DNA from: Croceimicrobium sp963974215
GTDB taxonomy: Bacteria > Bacteroidota > Bacteroidia > Flavobacteriales > Schleiferiaceae
Length of the DNA stretch: 64,000 bases
Reading direction: 5' to 3'
Assembly (NCBI GenBank): GCA_963974215.1
Contig: CAXBBL010000009.1
Coordinates: 1 to 64,000 of the forward strand
The notes under the pieces were generated by a model, which worked only from the letters and a program-made list of their open reading frames with translations, did not search any database and was not told the origin of the DNA. Every line of letters begins with the position of its first letter. Positions within the stretch are counted from its first letter, which is position 1. This document shows, piece after piece, positions 17,408 through 26,726 of the stretch. The position numbers and the translations under genes are program-made.

Positions 17408-18661
17408 ATGAGCAGTAACAAGGAAAATTTATCTTGTTCGTTTTGTGGACGAGAAAAGAAAGATACCAATGTTCTTATTGCGGGTATAGATGGTCATATT
17501 TGTGACCATTGTATTCGCCAAGCATACGGTATCGTGGTAGAGGAGCTGGACACGCAAGAGCGTAAAGAGCTTTCTCGCTCTATGCGACTCATTAAGCCCA
17601 AGGAAATAAAACAGTTTTTAGATCAATATGTAATTGGTCAAGATTCTGCCAAAAGGGTACTAGCCGTGGCCGTTTACAACCATTATAAAAGGTTGAGTAA
17701 GGATAAAGGTGAGCTTAAAAATGATGAGGTAGAAATAGACAAGTCTAACATCATGATGGTAGGAGAAACGGGTACGGGTAAAACCTTGCTAGCCCAAAGC
17801 ATTGCCCGTATGCTTAATGTGCCTTTCACTATTGTTGATGCGACAGTACTTACCGAAGCAGGTTATGTGGGTGAGGATGTGGAAAGTATTTTAACACGTC
17901 TTCTTCAGGCTGCAAACTATGATCAAAAAGCCGCCGAGCGCGGTATCATTTTTATAGATGAGATTGACAAAATTGCGCGAAAAGGAGATAACCCTTCTAT
18001 TACCCGCGATGTAAGTGGGGAAGGGGTTCAGCAAGCAATGCTAAAGCTGTTGGAAGGTACCAAAGTAAATGTTCCACCACAAGGGGGCAGAAAGCATCCG
18101 GATCAAAAGTTTATTGAAGTAGATACGCGCAATATTTTATTTATTGCCGGTGGTGCATTTGATGGTATTCAACGCAATATCGCGCGCCGACTTAATACTC
18201 GCGCCGTTGGTTTCCACGGATCGAAGGATCGCGATTCAGTGGATACTACTAATATGCTTAGTTATGTGGCGCCACAAGATTTAAAAAGCTTTGGATTAAT
18301 ACCCGAGTTAATTGGTCGCATTCCCGTTCTAACGCATTTGGATCCGCTTACGCCAGAAGTCTTAAAGCTTATCTTAACCGAACCTAAAAACGCCATAATT
18401 AAGCAATATGTAGCGTTGCTAGGTATGGATAAGGTAGAACTCGATTTCCGCGAAGAAGCGATAGATTACGTTGTTGAAAAAGCTATGGAATTCAAACTTG
18501 GTGCGCGTGGTTTGCGCTCCATTATCGAAGCCATTCTAACGGACGCCATGTTCGAACTACCAGGCGAAGCAGAGGAAGGTTACAAACTAGTAGTAGACAA
18601 AGACTACGCAAGCACTCGCATGGATAAAATGTCTTTAAACGCTTTAAAAGCAGTTAGCTAA
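17408..18661 (+). CDS. clpX: ATP-dependent Clp protease ATP-binding subunit ClpX
   Basis: 417-residue AAA+ unfoldase that delivers substrates to ClpP. The N-terminal zinc-binding domain has Cys10, Cys13, Cys32 and Cys35. Walker A is GETGTGKT (119-126), Walker B is IIFIDEIDK (Asp184, Glu185). The pore loop GYVGEDVES and the ClpP-binding IGF-type loop region (FGLIPELIGRIPV; the tripeptide differs) follow, with sensor 2 in the GARGLRS motif. Its stop lies 2 bases before the stop of the convergent folA gene. Confidence 0.97.
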   Translation: MSSNKENLSCSFCGREKKDTNVLIAGIDGHICDHCIRQAYGIVVEELDTQERKELSRSMRLIKPKEIKQFLDQYVIGQDSAKRVLAVAVYNHYKRLSKDKGELKNDEVEIDKSNIMMVGETGTGKTLLAQSIARMLNVPFTIVDATVLTEAGYVGEDVESILTRLLQAANYDQKAAERGIIFIDEIDKIARKGDNPSITRDVSGEGVQQAMLKLLEGTKVNVPPQGGRKHPDQKFIEVDTRNILFIAGGAFDGIQRNIARRLNTRAVGFHGSKDRDSVDTTNMLSYVAPQDLKSFGLIPELIGRIPVLTHLDPLTPEVLKLILTEPKNAIIKQYVALLGMDKVELDFREEAIDYVVEKAMEFKLGARGLRSIIEAILTDAMFELPGEAEEGYKLVVDKDYASTRMDKMSLNALKAVS

Positions 18662-18663
18662 AG

Positions 18664-19158
18664 TTAGTTAGAAACAATCTTTTTATAAGTCAAAAACTCA
18701 AAGGGGTGGATGTGTTTAGCATCCGCCTCTTTTTTTTCGCCCCTTGCTAACTTCCATATGCCAAGGTCAAATTCGGGAAAGTAACTGTCGCCTTCATAGT
18801 TGCCATGAATAATGGTGAGCTCTATTGTATCGGCAAAATCTAGTGCTTGCTTGTATATTTCAGCCCCGCCTACAATAAAGGGTCGCTCATCATTCTTTAC
18901 CATAGAAATGGCCTCTTCAATGCTATGGGCGATTAAACAACCTTCCACCCTGTATTCGTCCTGGCGGGTTATAATAATATTAGTCCGATTGGGCAGTGGT
19001 CTACCAACACTTTCGAAGGTCTTTCGGCCCATAATTACATGATGACCAGAGGTTAACTGCTTGAAGTGCTTTAAGTCATCCGGGAAATGCCAAATTAATT
19101 GGTTATCCTTTCCGATTACTCTGTTTTCCGCCATGGCGGCAATAAGGGTGATATTCAT
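18664..19158 (-). CDS. folA: Dihydrofolate reductase
   Basis: 164 residues; reduces dihydrofolate with NADPH to regenerate tetrahydrofolate used by ThyA. Family signatures: the opening ITLIAAMAENRVIGKDNQLIWHFPDDLKHF (substrate Asp in PDD), VIMGRKTFES (NADPH-binding), and FIVGGAEIYKQAL with the GG pair. It is the last gene of a thyA - TonB-domain protein - folA operon, 35 bp after its neighbour. Confidence 0.96.
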   Translation of the reverse strand: MNITLIAAMAENRVIGKDNQLIWHFPDDLKHFKQLTSGHHVIMGRKTFESVGRPLPNRTNIIITRQDEYRVEGCLIAHSIEEAISMVKNDERPFIVGGAEIYKQALDFADTIELTIIHGNYEGDSYFPEFDLGIWKLARGEKKEADAKHIHPFEFLTYKKIVSN

Positions 19159-19193
19159 CCAGCTTATTTTAGTGAATCAATTTAAGAAAGATT

Positions 19194-20516
19194 CTATTGT
19201 AATTTTAAGTTTATTGGCAAAGTAAACGACATACGGACAAACTTTTCTCCATCAAAAGCAGCTTGTTTCATTATAGGAATTTCACTAATAACCCTGATGC
19301 ATTCTATGTCTAACTTTTCTGAAACGCCTCTTGGAACCACAATAGAGGAAATGGTCCCATCTTTTTCTACGGTAAAGGATATAAAAACTTTGCCTTGAAC
19401 CCCCGCATCGCGCAAATCTTTTGGATATTCGAAGTTCTCAGCAACATGAATCATCAACTTATTTTGAGTGCAACGTTTAAGATTTTCCAGCGAGTCATTG
19501 GGGTCACAGCCTGAATAAACGCAGGGTTTTCGTAAATCCTTATTTTCTATTTTCTTAGTGTTACTATTTTCTACGTCCTCTGCAGTGGGAATTACTTTCC
19601 ACCAGCGCTTACTAATTTCCCCATTCTTAAGTACTTCTTCCAGCTCTTGCCAAACATAGTAGTTGTTGCGATTTCCGCTGGTATCAATTACTATCAGTTC
19701 TCCCTCCGAGTTATTGCCTTCAGCGATAAATGCTTTTAAAGGTCGCCATAATTTATTATCAACAAAAAAGCGAATCTGCTTTTTAAGAAAATTCTTAGGC
19801 TTATTATCTTGGGATAGTGCTGCGAAGTTGCTTTTAAACTTTAAAGTATAGGCTTCTCTTTCGGGTATTAAAGTATTCTCAATAAGGTTGGCTTCAATTG
19901 CTTTTGCGAAGATTGCTAGATCTAGACCTCTTTTGTCAGAAAGTGGGGGATAAATGAAATTTACTCTTGTTAACTTTCCTTGACTAAAAATAAGATTAGC
20001 TTCGATACGCTCTTCATCGTTAAAATTCCATTCATTTAGCTTATTTTCTAGGTAGGCACTATAATAATACTGATAAACGGCCTTTTTACCTTTAGCATTA
20101 AATCCTTTGGCTGCAAATGCCTGCGGTACTCTCTTTATTTCACTCAGCTCTGGGGTGACTGTGTCTGTAAAAATAGGTTCTTGGGTCCAGTAAACTGAGT
20201 AGGTCTGGTTCCTTTCCAAGCGATCGTAATCTATTTGCTTAGAAAGTACCTGCTGATAAAACGAGAGAGTTTGCTTACTTACCCAAGCATAATTGTTTTT
20301 AAAAACTATGCTGTCTTTTTGAGCTTCAACCTCAAAGAAGACGCTGTCGTTATAGCTAAAGCCTAGCCCTTCGTAAAGGTCATGCTCTGCAACTAGTAGT
20401 AAGTCCTTTAGTGCATTTTTATCACAGTCTTTAGTCTGGCAATATTTTATAGGTGGGCCTTGTGCAAAGAAAATAGTTGGAGCAAAAAACAGAAGGAGCA
20501 GGAGTGTTTTTTTCAT
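19194..20516 (-). CDS. Secreted protein with TonB C-terminal domain
   Basis: 440 residues: signal peptide (MKKTLLLLLFFAPTIFFAQ), a long N-terminal region of unknown fold (about 20-340), and a TonB-type C-terminal domain (about 355-440; FEYPKDLRDAGVQGKVFISFTVEKDGTI ... MSFTLPINLKLQ). A cleavable signal rather than a membrane anchor means it is not a normal energy transducer; such periplasmic TonB-domain proteins are common in Bacteroidota and their role is unknown. It sits 11 bp after thyA and 35 bp before folA, splitting a pair that is usually adjacent. Confidence 0.8.
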   Translation of the reverse strand: MKKTLLLLLFFAPTIFFAQGPPIKYCQTKDCDKNALKDLLLVAEHDLYEGLGFSYNDSVFFEVEAQKDSIVFKNNYAWVSKQTLSFYQQVLSKQIDYDRLERNQTYSVYWTQEPIFTDTVTPELSEIKRVPQAFAAKGFNAKGKKAVYQYYYSAYLENKLNEWNFNDEERIEANLIFSQGKLTRVNFIYPPLSDKRGLDLAIFAKAIEANLIENTLIPEREAYTLKFKSNFAALSQDNKPKNFLKKQIRFFVDNKLWRPLKAFIAEGNNSEGELIVIDTSGNRNNYYVWQELEEVLKNGEISKRWWKVIPTAEDVENSNTKKIENKDLRKPCVYSGCDPNDSLENLKRCTQNKLMIHVAENFEYPKDLRDAGVQGKVFISFTVEKDGTISSIVVPRGVSEKLDIECIRVISEIPIMKQAAFDGEKFVRMSFTLPINLKLQ

Positions 20517-20527
20517 GCTATCAAAAG

Positions 20528-21433
20528 TTAAACTGCCACTTGGCCTTTAATTGCCGGGTCAGGATTATAGTTTTCTAAACTAAAGTCATCATACTTAAAA
20601 TCAAAAATGGAATTTACTGCAGTATTCATTTTAAGCTGTGGAAGGGACTTTGGTGTACGAGAGAGTTGCAGTTTAACTTGTTCCAAATGATTTTCATAAA
20701 TATGTGCATCACCTAAAGTATGCACAAAATCGCCTAAGCCTAAATTGCAAACTTGGGCAATCATCATCGTAAGAAGGGCGTAAGAAGCGATATTAAAAGG
20801 TACGCCAAGAAACACATCTGCACTGCGCTGGTAAAGTTGGCAGCTCAATTTGCCATCGGCTACATAAAATTGGAAAAGGGTATGGCAAGGTGGTAATCCG
20901 GACTTGGCCATAACCGGAATGTCCTTAGGATTCCATGCACTTACTAATAAACGGCGGCTATCGGGAGAGTTTTTAATATCTTCAATTACTTGGGTAATTT
21001 GATCTACTCCTTCAAAGTTTCGCCATTGTCTTCCATAAACAGGACCAAGCTCGCCCCACTCTTTAGCGAAATCAGAATCTTCGATTATGCGGCTTTTGAA
21101 GTTTTTTAACTCTTCTGTCCATGCGGCAGAATATTTGGGCAGCTCTTCTTCTTTTCCTTGTTTTTTTAGATAACTCTGAAAGGGCCATTCGTTCCAGATA
21201 TTAACACCATTTTCCACTAAATAGCGAATGTTGGTATCGCCATTAATAAACCAAATTAATTCGTGCACGATTGACTTTAGATGTACTTTTTTAGTAGTAA
21301 CTAAGGGAAAGCCTTCCTGCAAATTAAAACGCATTTGGTAGCCAAATACCGAAAGTGTTCCGATGCCCGTGCGATTACTTTTTAGCACTCCTTGGTCAAG
21401 GATGTGCTGCATTAGTTGATGATATTGCTGCAT
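20528..21433 (-). CDS. thyA: Thymidylate synthase
   Basis: About 301 residues from MQQYHQLMQHILDQGV, the usual ThyA start; a further upstream in-frame ATG (21451) overlaps the -7 promoter element and is rejected. It methylates dUMP to dTMP with methylenetetrahydrofolate. Signatures: the phosphate-binding Arg (NRTGIGT), the GPVYGRQWRNF region, DSRRLLVSAWNP, and the catalytic Cys in LPPCHTLFQFYV. The neighbouring folA recycles the dihydrofolate made. Confidence 0.96.
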   Translation of the reverse strand: MQQYHQLMQHILDQGVLKSNRTGIGTLSVFGYQMRFNLQEGFPLVTTKKVHLKSIVHELIWFINGDTNIRYLVENGVNIWNEWPFQSYLKKQGKEEELPKYSAAWTEELKNFKSRIIEDSDFAKEWGELGPVYGRQWRNFEGVDQITQVIEDIKNSPDSRRLLVSAWNPKDIPVMAKSGLPPCHTLFQFYVADGKLSCQLYQRSADVFLGVPFNIASYALLTMMIAQVCNLGLGDFVHTLGDAHIYENHLEQVKLQLSRTPKSLPQLKMNTAVNSIFDFKYDDFSLENYNPDPAIKGQVAV

Positions 21434-21448
21434 ATTAGAAAATTCCTT

Positions 21449-21456
21449 CAAAGATA
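21449..21456 (-). promoter_or_regulatory. -7 element of the thyA operon
   Basis: TATCTTTG on the minus strand, 15 nt before the ATG at 21433. It fixes the thyA start. Confidence 0.65.
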
Positions 21457-21568
21457 TTCCTTATTCTAGAAAACCTATCCTCAAAGGAACGAAAAGCTAA
21501 ATTGGAGGAAATGAATTTTGACCTTTGGTTTTACATGAATTTGATTCATATTTACGGAAAATTATTTT

Positions 21569-23371
21569 ATGCTCAATCAGTCAAGGTCAGAACTACTTTT
21601 AGAATGTTCATGGGAGGTATGTAACCAGATTGGCGGTATTTATACGGTTATCCGTTCTAAAGTGCCTGCCATGATTGAAAAGTGGGGCGATAATTATTGC
21701 CTTTTAGGACCTTTAGAGAGCCCAAATATTACGGCGGAAATTGATTTGATTTCTGATGTTTCAAGTCCTGTCGGTCGAGCGGTAAGTCGCCTAGCCAATG
21801 AAGGTTGTGAAGTTGTCTACGGTCGCTGGTTGGTAACAGGAAGACCCAAGGTAGTTTTGATTAAGCCTGATTTTGGTTTCAATAGTTTAGATAGTTATCG
21901 CGATCGCTTACACTCAGATTTTGGTATTGAGAAAGACGAGAACAATGAGCTTCTTGGGCGAATGATATTGTGGGCAGAAATCAATTTTAAGTTCCTACGC
22001 TACCTAAGCGAAGAAATGGGAGAGCAACAATTGCTGGTTAACTTCCACGAATGGATGGCTTCTTTGCCCATCTTGAAAATAAGAAAAGAAGGTATAGCTT
22101 GTAAAACGGTATTTACTACTCATGCCACTATGCTGGGTCGTTATTTAGCTATGACTAAGCCCGATTTTTATCACGACTTACCTAGCTATAGCTGGGAGCA
22201 GGAGGCACGTCATTTCGGGATATTACCTATAGTACAAATTGAAAGACTTTCGGCTAAAATGGCCGATGGCTTTACCACTGTAAGTGAGGTGACTGCGCTA
22301 GAGTGCGAGCATTTGCTAGATAAAAAGCCAGACGAGATTACCCCCAATGGTTTAAATATTAAGCGCTTTGTGGCTATGCATGAGGTGCAGAATCTACACC
22401 AAAAGTTCAAAGAAAAACTCCATGAGTTTACCATGGGCCATTTCTTTCATAGTTACAGTTTTGATTTAGACGATACCTTGTACTTCTTTACTTCTGGTAG
22501 ATACGAGTTTAGCAATAAGGGCTATGATATTACACTCGAAGCCCTGCGTAGATTAAATCAGAAAATGGTAAAGGCTGGAATGTCTACCACCGTGGTAATG
22601 TTTGTGGTAACGCAAAGAGATGTATGGTCTATCAATCCCGAAGTGCTGCAATCGCGCGGGGTAATGCGTGAAATTCAGAATAATGTAGAGTCCATTGAAA
22701 AACAAATTGGCGAACGTCTCTTTAAGGCAGCCTTAAGTTCGGATAAAGAACATCGCTTACCACCCTTAAACGATATGGTAGATGATTACTGGAAATTGCG
22801 TTTTAGAAGAACCATACAGTCTTGGAAAAACGACAAATGGCCGATCATTGTTACCCATAATTTAGAAGATGACGGAGGCGATGAGATCTTAGGCTTCATG
22901 CGTAAAAATCAAATGTTTAACAGTCCTCTAGATAAAGTGAAGGTAGTTTACCATCCTCAGTTTATAAAAAGTACCAATCCATTATTCGGGATTGATTATG
23001 GCGATTTTGTTCGCGGATGTAATTTGGGGATTTTCCCTAGTTATTACGAGCCTTGGGGTTATACGCCACTAGAATGTATCGCCCGTGGTGTGCCTACAGT
23101 AACTTCAAACTTATCGGGTTTTGGACGTTATGTAAATGGTATGAAAGACGCAGATGAAGATCATGGTATATTTGTTCTAAAGCGCGAGGCACGCAGTCGT
23201 GAGCAAGAGATTAATGACCTAACTACTTACTTGTGGCACTTTGTGAAACACAATAGGCGCTACCGTATTATACAACGCAGTAAGGCCGAGGATTTCTCAG
23301 AGAGATTTGACTGGAAACTATTACGTAGCCACTATGAAAAGGCCTATGATATAGCGCTCGCTAAGCCTTAG
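21569..23371 (+). CDS. Glycogen synthase, GT3 (eukaryote-like) family
   Basis: 600-residue glycosyltransferase. The N-terminus LLLECSWEVCNQIGGIYTVIRSK and the C-terminal YYEPWGYTPLECIARGVPTVTSNLSGFG are the hallmark blocks of the GT3 glycogen synthases of animals and fungi, which use UDP-glucose, rather than of bacterial GT5 GlgA. It likely elongates a storage alpha-glucan in the cytoplasm. The acidic Asp-Glu of the EPWGYTPLE block (retaining GT-B) is intact. It is divergent from thyA, and its last 4 bases overlap the stop of the convergent transporter gene. Confidence 0.9.
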   Translation: MLNQSRSELLLECSWEVCNQIGGIYTVIRSKVPAMIEKWGDNYCLLGPLESPNITAEIDLISDVSSPVGRAVSRLANEGCEVVYGRWLVTGRPKVVLIKPDFGFNSLDSYRDRLHSDFGIEKDENNELLGRMILWAEINFKFLRYLSEEMGEQQLLVNFHEWMASLPILKIRKEGIACKTVFTTHATMLGRYLAMTKPDFYHDLPSYSWEQEARHFGILPIVQIERLSAKMADGFTTVSEVTALECEHLLDKKPDEITPNGLNIKRFVAMHEVQNLHQKFKEKLHEFTMGHFFHSYSFDLDDTLYFFTSGRYEFSNKGYDITLEALRRLNQKMVKAGMSTTVVMFVVTQRDVWSINPEVLQSRGVMREIQNNVESIEKQIGERLFKAALSSDKEHRLPPLNDMVDDYWKLRFRRTIQSWKNDKWPIIVTHNLEDDGGDEILGFMRKNQMFNSPLDKVKVVYHPQFIKSTNPLFGIDYGDFVRGCNLGIFPSYYEPWGYTPLECIARGVPTVTSNLSGFGRYVNGMKDADEDHGIFVLKREARSREQEINDLTTYLWHFVKHNRRYRIIQRSKAEDFSERFDWKLLRSHYEKAYDIALAKP

Positions 23372-25077
23372 ATAAGCATTCCTACAATTACTGCCGTAAA
23401 TAATGACGCCATGGTTCCGCCGATTAATGCGCGGAAGCCTAGGCGTGATAAATCGCCTCTACGGGATGGTGCCAAAGAGCCTATACCGCCAATTTGTATA
23501 CCTATACTCGCAAAGTTTGAAAAGCCGCAAAGAATATAGGTGGCGATAATGATGGACTTTTCTGAGCTGAATTTACCTTCTGCCATTAGATCGCCTAAGG
23601 ATACATAAGCTACAAATTCATTAAGGATGGTTTTCTCACCTAGAAGTTGTCCTACCAAAAAGATATCTTCATTGGCAACTCCCATAAGCCATGTAATTGG
23701 GGCAAGCGTGTAACCTAGAATAAACTCCATAGAGAAGCCAGTATACTGACCATTGGTGAATTCTTGTACCCAAATATTCAAACCGGTGATATCACCAATA
23801 AAATCACTTAGAAAAGAGTTGATCATCGCAACAATGGCGATAAACACCAATAACATCGCTCCTACGTTTACCGCTAACTTTAAACCATCGGTAGTGCCAT
23901 TGGTAATGGCTTCAAGAGCATTATCGCCAATATTATGACTGCCAATGCGCATGTCTTTATTTACCTCTTTGGTTTCGGGCATTAAAATCTTGGCTGCGAC
24001 CACAGCTGCAGGAGCACTCATTACCGAGGCGGCGAGTAAGTGCTTCGCGAAAAAGGTTCTTTGTACTATGTCATCTCCCCCTAAAAACCCAATATATGCC
24101 GCTAGTACCCCACCTGCTATTGTTGCCATACCGCCACTCATAATACAGAGTAGTTCGCTGCGCGTCATTTTATTGAGATAAGGCTTAATCAGTAAAGGCG
24201 ATTCAGTTTGGCCTAGGAAAATATTCCCAGCCGCTGCTAAACTTTCAGCACCGCTAAGATTCATCGTACGCTTCATTACCCAAGCAAAAGCGTAAACAAC
24301 CTTTTGCATGATACCGTAATAAAATAATAGGCTGGTCAAAGCAGAAAAGAAAATTACAGTCGGTAATACCTTAAAGGCAAAGATGTAACCTAAAGAACTG
24401 GACTCATTAATAAGTTCACCAAATAGGAACTGCGCGCCCACTTCAGTAAAACCGAGAAGCGTTACAAAGCGTTCACTAAGCCAATCAAAACCATTGCGAA
24501 TAAAGGATACTTTGAGGATAGCTAGGGCGAAAATGAATTGAATGATTAGTCCTTTAAACACTAAAGCCCAATCAATGGATTTGCGCTTGGCCGACATAAA
24601 AAAGGTAAGGGCCAATAAAACGCTAAGTCCTAAAAGTCCGCGCCCCATAGAGGCTAGGTCAAAAGACTTCCCACTAAAATCGTAATTTAAAGGCAAACTT
24701 GCTCCCAGGCCCGTTTTCACCTTTGGGCGCTTAAAAAGGTAGCGAATTTCGCTTTCTTCTAAGCTTAATAAACTATCACCTTGTAATTGAAAGGTGTAAG
24801 TTCTTTGGGTATCGCTTGGCGCGAGATAGCTAAAAATTAAGCGATCACTAATCTGACTAAATTTACCTGAGGCCTGAAGATTTTTAGACGCCAATTGGTA
24901 ATTGAAACTATCTGCTGCAAAGCGCAAAATATCCGTGGATGAGATCTTAAAAAGAGAATCACCGGCATTATTTAAAATAGCTTGGAACTGCCAATCTCCC
25001 TCCATGGACTGAGACCGAATATTATTTCCGAGTCCCAAGCTGAGAAGCAATAGAAGAAGAATTTTGATACGCATCAT
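23368..25077 (-). CDS. NupC/CNT family nucleoside transporter with an extra N-terminal domain
   Basis: 569 residues. The C-terminal about 420 residues are a concentrative nucleoside transporter (Na+ or H+ symport): multiple membrane helices, the GQTESPLLIKPYLNKMTRSELLCIMSGGMATIAGG block and the SPARRG-like GSLAPSRRGDLSRLG near the end. Unlike standard members (about 400 residues), it starts with a cleavable-type signal helix (residues 1-22) and about 110 residues of soluble, beta-rich sequence (MEGDWQFQAI...YTFQLQGDSLLSLEE), which would be periplasmic and looks lipocalin-like. Convergent with the glycogen synthase gene. Confidence 0.88.
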   Translation of the reverse strand: MMRIKILLLLLLSLGLGNNIRSQSMEGDWQFQAILNNAGDSLFKISSTDILRFAADSFNYQLASKNLQASGKFSQISDRLIFSYLAPSDTQRTYTFQLQGDSLLSLEESEIRYLFKRPKVKTGLGASLPLNYDFSGKSFDLASMGRGLLGLSVLLALTFFMSAKRKSIDWALVFKGLIIQFIFALAILKVSFIRNGFDWLSERFVTLLGFTEVGAQFLFGELINESSSLGYIFAFKVLPTVIFFSALTSLLFYYGIMQKVVYAFAWVMKRTMNLSGAESLAAAGNIFLGQTESPLLIKPYLNKMTRSELLCIMSGGMATIAGGVLAAYIGFLGGDDIVQRTFFAKHLLAASVMSAPAAVVAAKILMPETKEVNKDMRIGSHNIGDNALEAITNGTTDGLKLAVNVGAMLLVFIAIVAMINSFLSDFIGDITGLNIWVQEFTNGQYTGFSMEFILGYTLAPITWLMGVANEDIFLVGQLLGEKTILNEFVAYVSLGDLMAEGKFSSEKSIIIATYILCGFSNFASIGIQIGGIGSLAPSRRGDLSRLGFRALIGGTMASLFTAVIVGMLI

Positions 25078-25127
25078 AATGAGGGCGAAAATAGAAAATA
25101 AGGACTTGCGAATGCCGAGAGGCTTAA

Positions 25128-25742
25128 TTATTTCGCTTCGCGGCGATCAATTTCATCTCGTATTCTTACAGCACGCTCATAATCTTCATTAAGGACGGCT
25201 TCTTCTAAACTTTTATTTAAGTCTTCTAAACTTTGACCTTGCAAGGAACTGGTTTTGCCACCTGTTGCGGAACTAATTTCCTCTTCAGTATTAGTATCCA
25301 GTCTGCTAGATTTAGAGCCAGAAGTTTTTTCATTTAAGATTACTCCTGCATTATCCAAAATCTCGGCATAGGTAAATATAGGGGCATTAAAACGAATGGC
25401 TAGAGCAACTGCATCAGAAGTGCGCGCATCTAAAACCTGTTCTACTCCGCTTTGATCACAAATTAAGATGGAGTAAAATACTCCATCTTCTAATTTGTGA
25501 ATAACAACTTGCTTTAAATGAATTTTAAAAGCGTCTGAGAAATTCTTGAAAAGGTCATGCGTTAAAGGACGCGGCGGGTTCATATCCTTATCTATGGCAA
25601 TGGCAATACTTTGGGCCTCAAAACCACCAATAATAATAGGTAACCTGCGTTCACCACCTTCTTCCCCAAGTACGAGGGCGTAGGCACCAGACTGGGTTTG
25701 ACTGTATGATAATCCTTTTACAAAGAGCCTAATATGCTCCAT
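25128..25742 (-). CDS. Bifunctional nuclease family protein (BFN domain plus UVR motif)
   Basis: 204 residues. An N-terminal BFN (DUF151) domain (about 1-135: GLSYSQTQSGAYALVLGEEGGERRLPIIIG, then DARTSDAVALAIRFNAPI) is joined by a Ser/Thr-rich linker to a C-terminal UvrB/UvrC-type motif (LEEAVLNEDYERAVRIRDEIDRRE), a small helical protein-interaction hairpin. The BFN family was named from a plant enzyme with RNase and DNase activity; bacterial function is not established. Its ATG shares a base with the stop of etfA (TAATG), so it is coupled to the electron-transfer genes. Confidence 0.9.
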   Translation of the reverse strand: MEHIRLFVKGLSYSQTQSGAYALVLGEEGGERRLPIIIGGFEAQSIAIAIDKDMNPPRPLTHDLFKNFSDAFKIHLKQVVIHKLEDGVFYSILICDQSGVEQVLDARTSDAVALAIRFNAPIFTYAEILDNAGVILNEKTSGSKSSRLDTNTEEEISSATGGKTSSLQGQSLEDLNKSLEEAVLNEDYERAVRIRDEIDRREAK

Positions 25743-26710
25743 TAATTAGCCGCCTTAAATTTCTTTAATTCTTCAGTTAACTTAGGAACCACTTGGAAAG
25801 CGTCTCCTACAATTCCGTAGTCTGCGGCCTTAAAGAAAGGCGCTTCAGAATCGGAGTTTATCGCTACAATAGTTTTAGATGCACTAACACCCGCTAAATG
25901 CTGAATAGCCCCAGAAATACCAATAGCGATATATAAGTTTGGTTTAATGGCAATACCCGTTTGACCAACGTGCTCGCTGTGCGGACGCCAATCCATATCC
26001 GAAACAGGTTTACTACAAGCCGTTCCTGCGTCTAGTACTTCGGCTAATTCTTCCACCATTGTCCAGTTTTCGGGGGCCTTTAAACCGCGACCACCACTTA
26101 CTACTCTTTCTGCTTCGGGTAATGGGATTTTTCCTTTTACGCGGTCAACCGATTCCACCACTACGGTTTTTTCATCGCCGGCAGTGAAGGAGGCATTTTC
26201 TACGCTTGCAGCGCCACTGCCTTCTTCCAAAGCAATGGAATTGGGAACGAAAAGGATAATATTGTTAGCTTCAGAGCTACTTAAATCGTTGAATCCTTTG
26301 CCCGAAAACACACCGCGCTTTACAGTAAGGGGACTAACATTAGTGGGTAAATCAACCACATTGCTAAGTAGTGCCGCATTGTGCTTTATACTTAAGGCAG
26401 GCGCTAAAGCTTTGCCATTAAAGGTGCCACTAATAATAATTGTAGAGGCATTATTTTCTTGAGCCAAATTGGCGAAGGCTTGAGCATAACGGTTAGCATC
26501 GAAGCTGGCAAGCGCTGCATCAGTAAGATGCAAAACTTTAGATAAACCAAATTTACCTGCTTCTTCAGCTGATTCGTTAATATTGCCAATCACAACACCG
26601 ATAGCCTCAGTGCCTTGCATGCTGGCAGTTTTAGAAGCATAGAGTGCAGCTTCCCAAGTGTTTTTCTTAAATTGACCCTCCCAATTTTCGAGATATACTA
26701 ATACTGACAT
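25742..26710 (-). CDS. etfA: Electron transfer flavoprotein, alpha subunit
   Basis: 322 residues. With EtfB it forms the FAD-containing heterodimer that takes electrons from acyl-CoA dehydrogenases to the quinone pool. The C-terminal FAD-binding domain shows VSGGRGL, then QTGIAIKPNLYIAIGISGAIQHLAG and AINSDSEAPFFKAADYGIVGD, the canonical ETF-alpha signature. It lies 16 bp after etfB. Confidence 0.96.
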   Translation of the reverse strand: MSVLVYLENWEGQFKKNTWEAALYASKTASMQGTEAIGVVIGNINESAEEAGKFGLSKVLHLTDAALASFDANRYAQAFANLAQENNASTIIISGTFNGKALAPALSIKHNAALLSNVVDLPTNVSPLTVKRGVFSGKGFNDLSSSEANNIILFVPNSIALEEGSGAASVENASFTAGDEKTVVVESVDRVKGKIPLPEAERVVSGGRGLKAPENWTMVEELAEVLDAGTACSKPVSDMDWRPHSEHVGQTGIAIKPNLYIAIGISGAIQHLAGVSASKTIVAINSDSEAPFFKAADYGIVGDAFQVVPKLTEELKKFKAAN

Positions 26711-26726
26711 GTTTCTTCTTTTTTAA

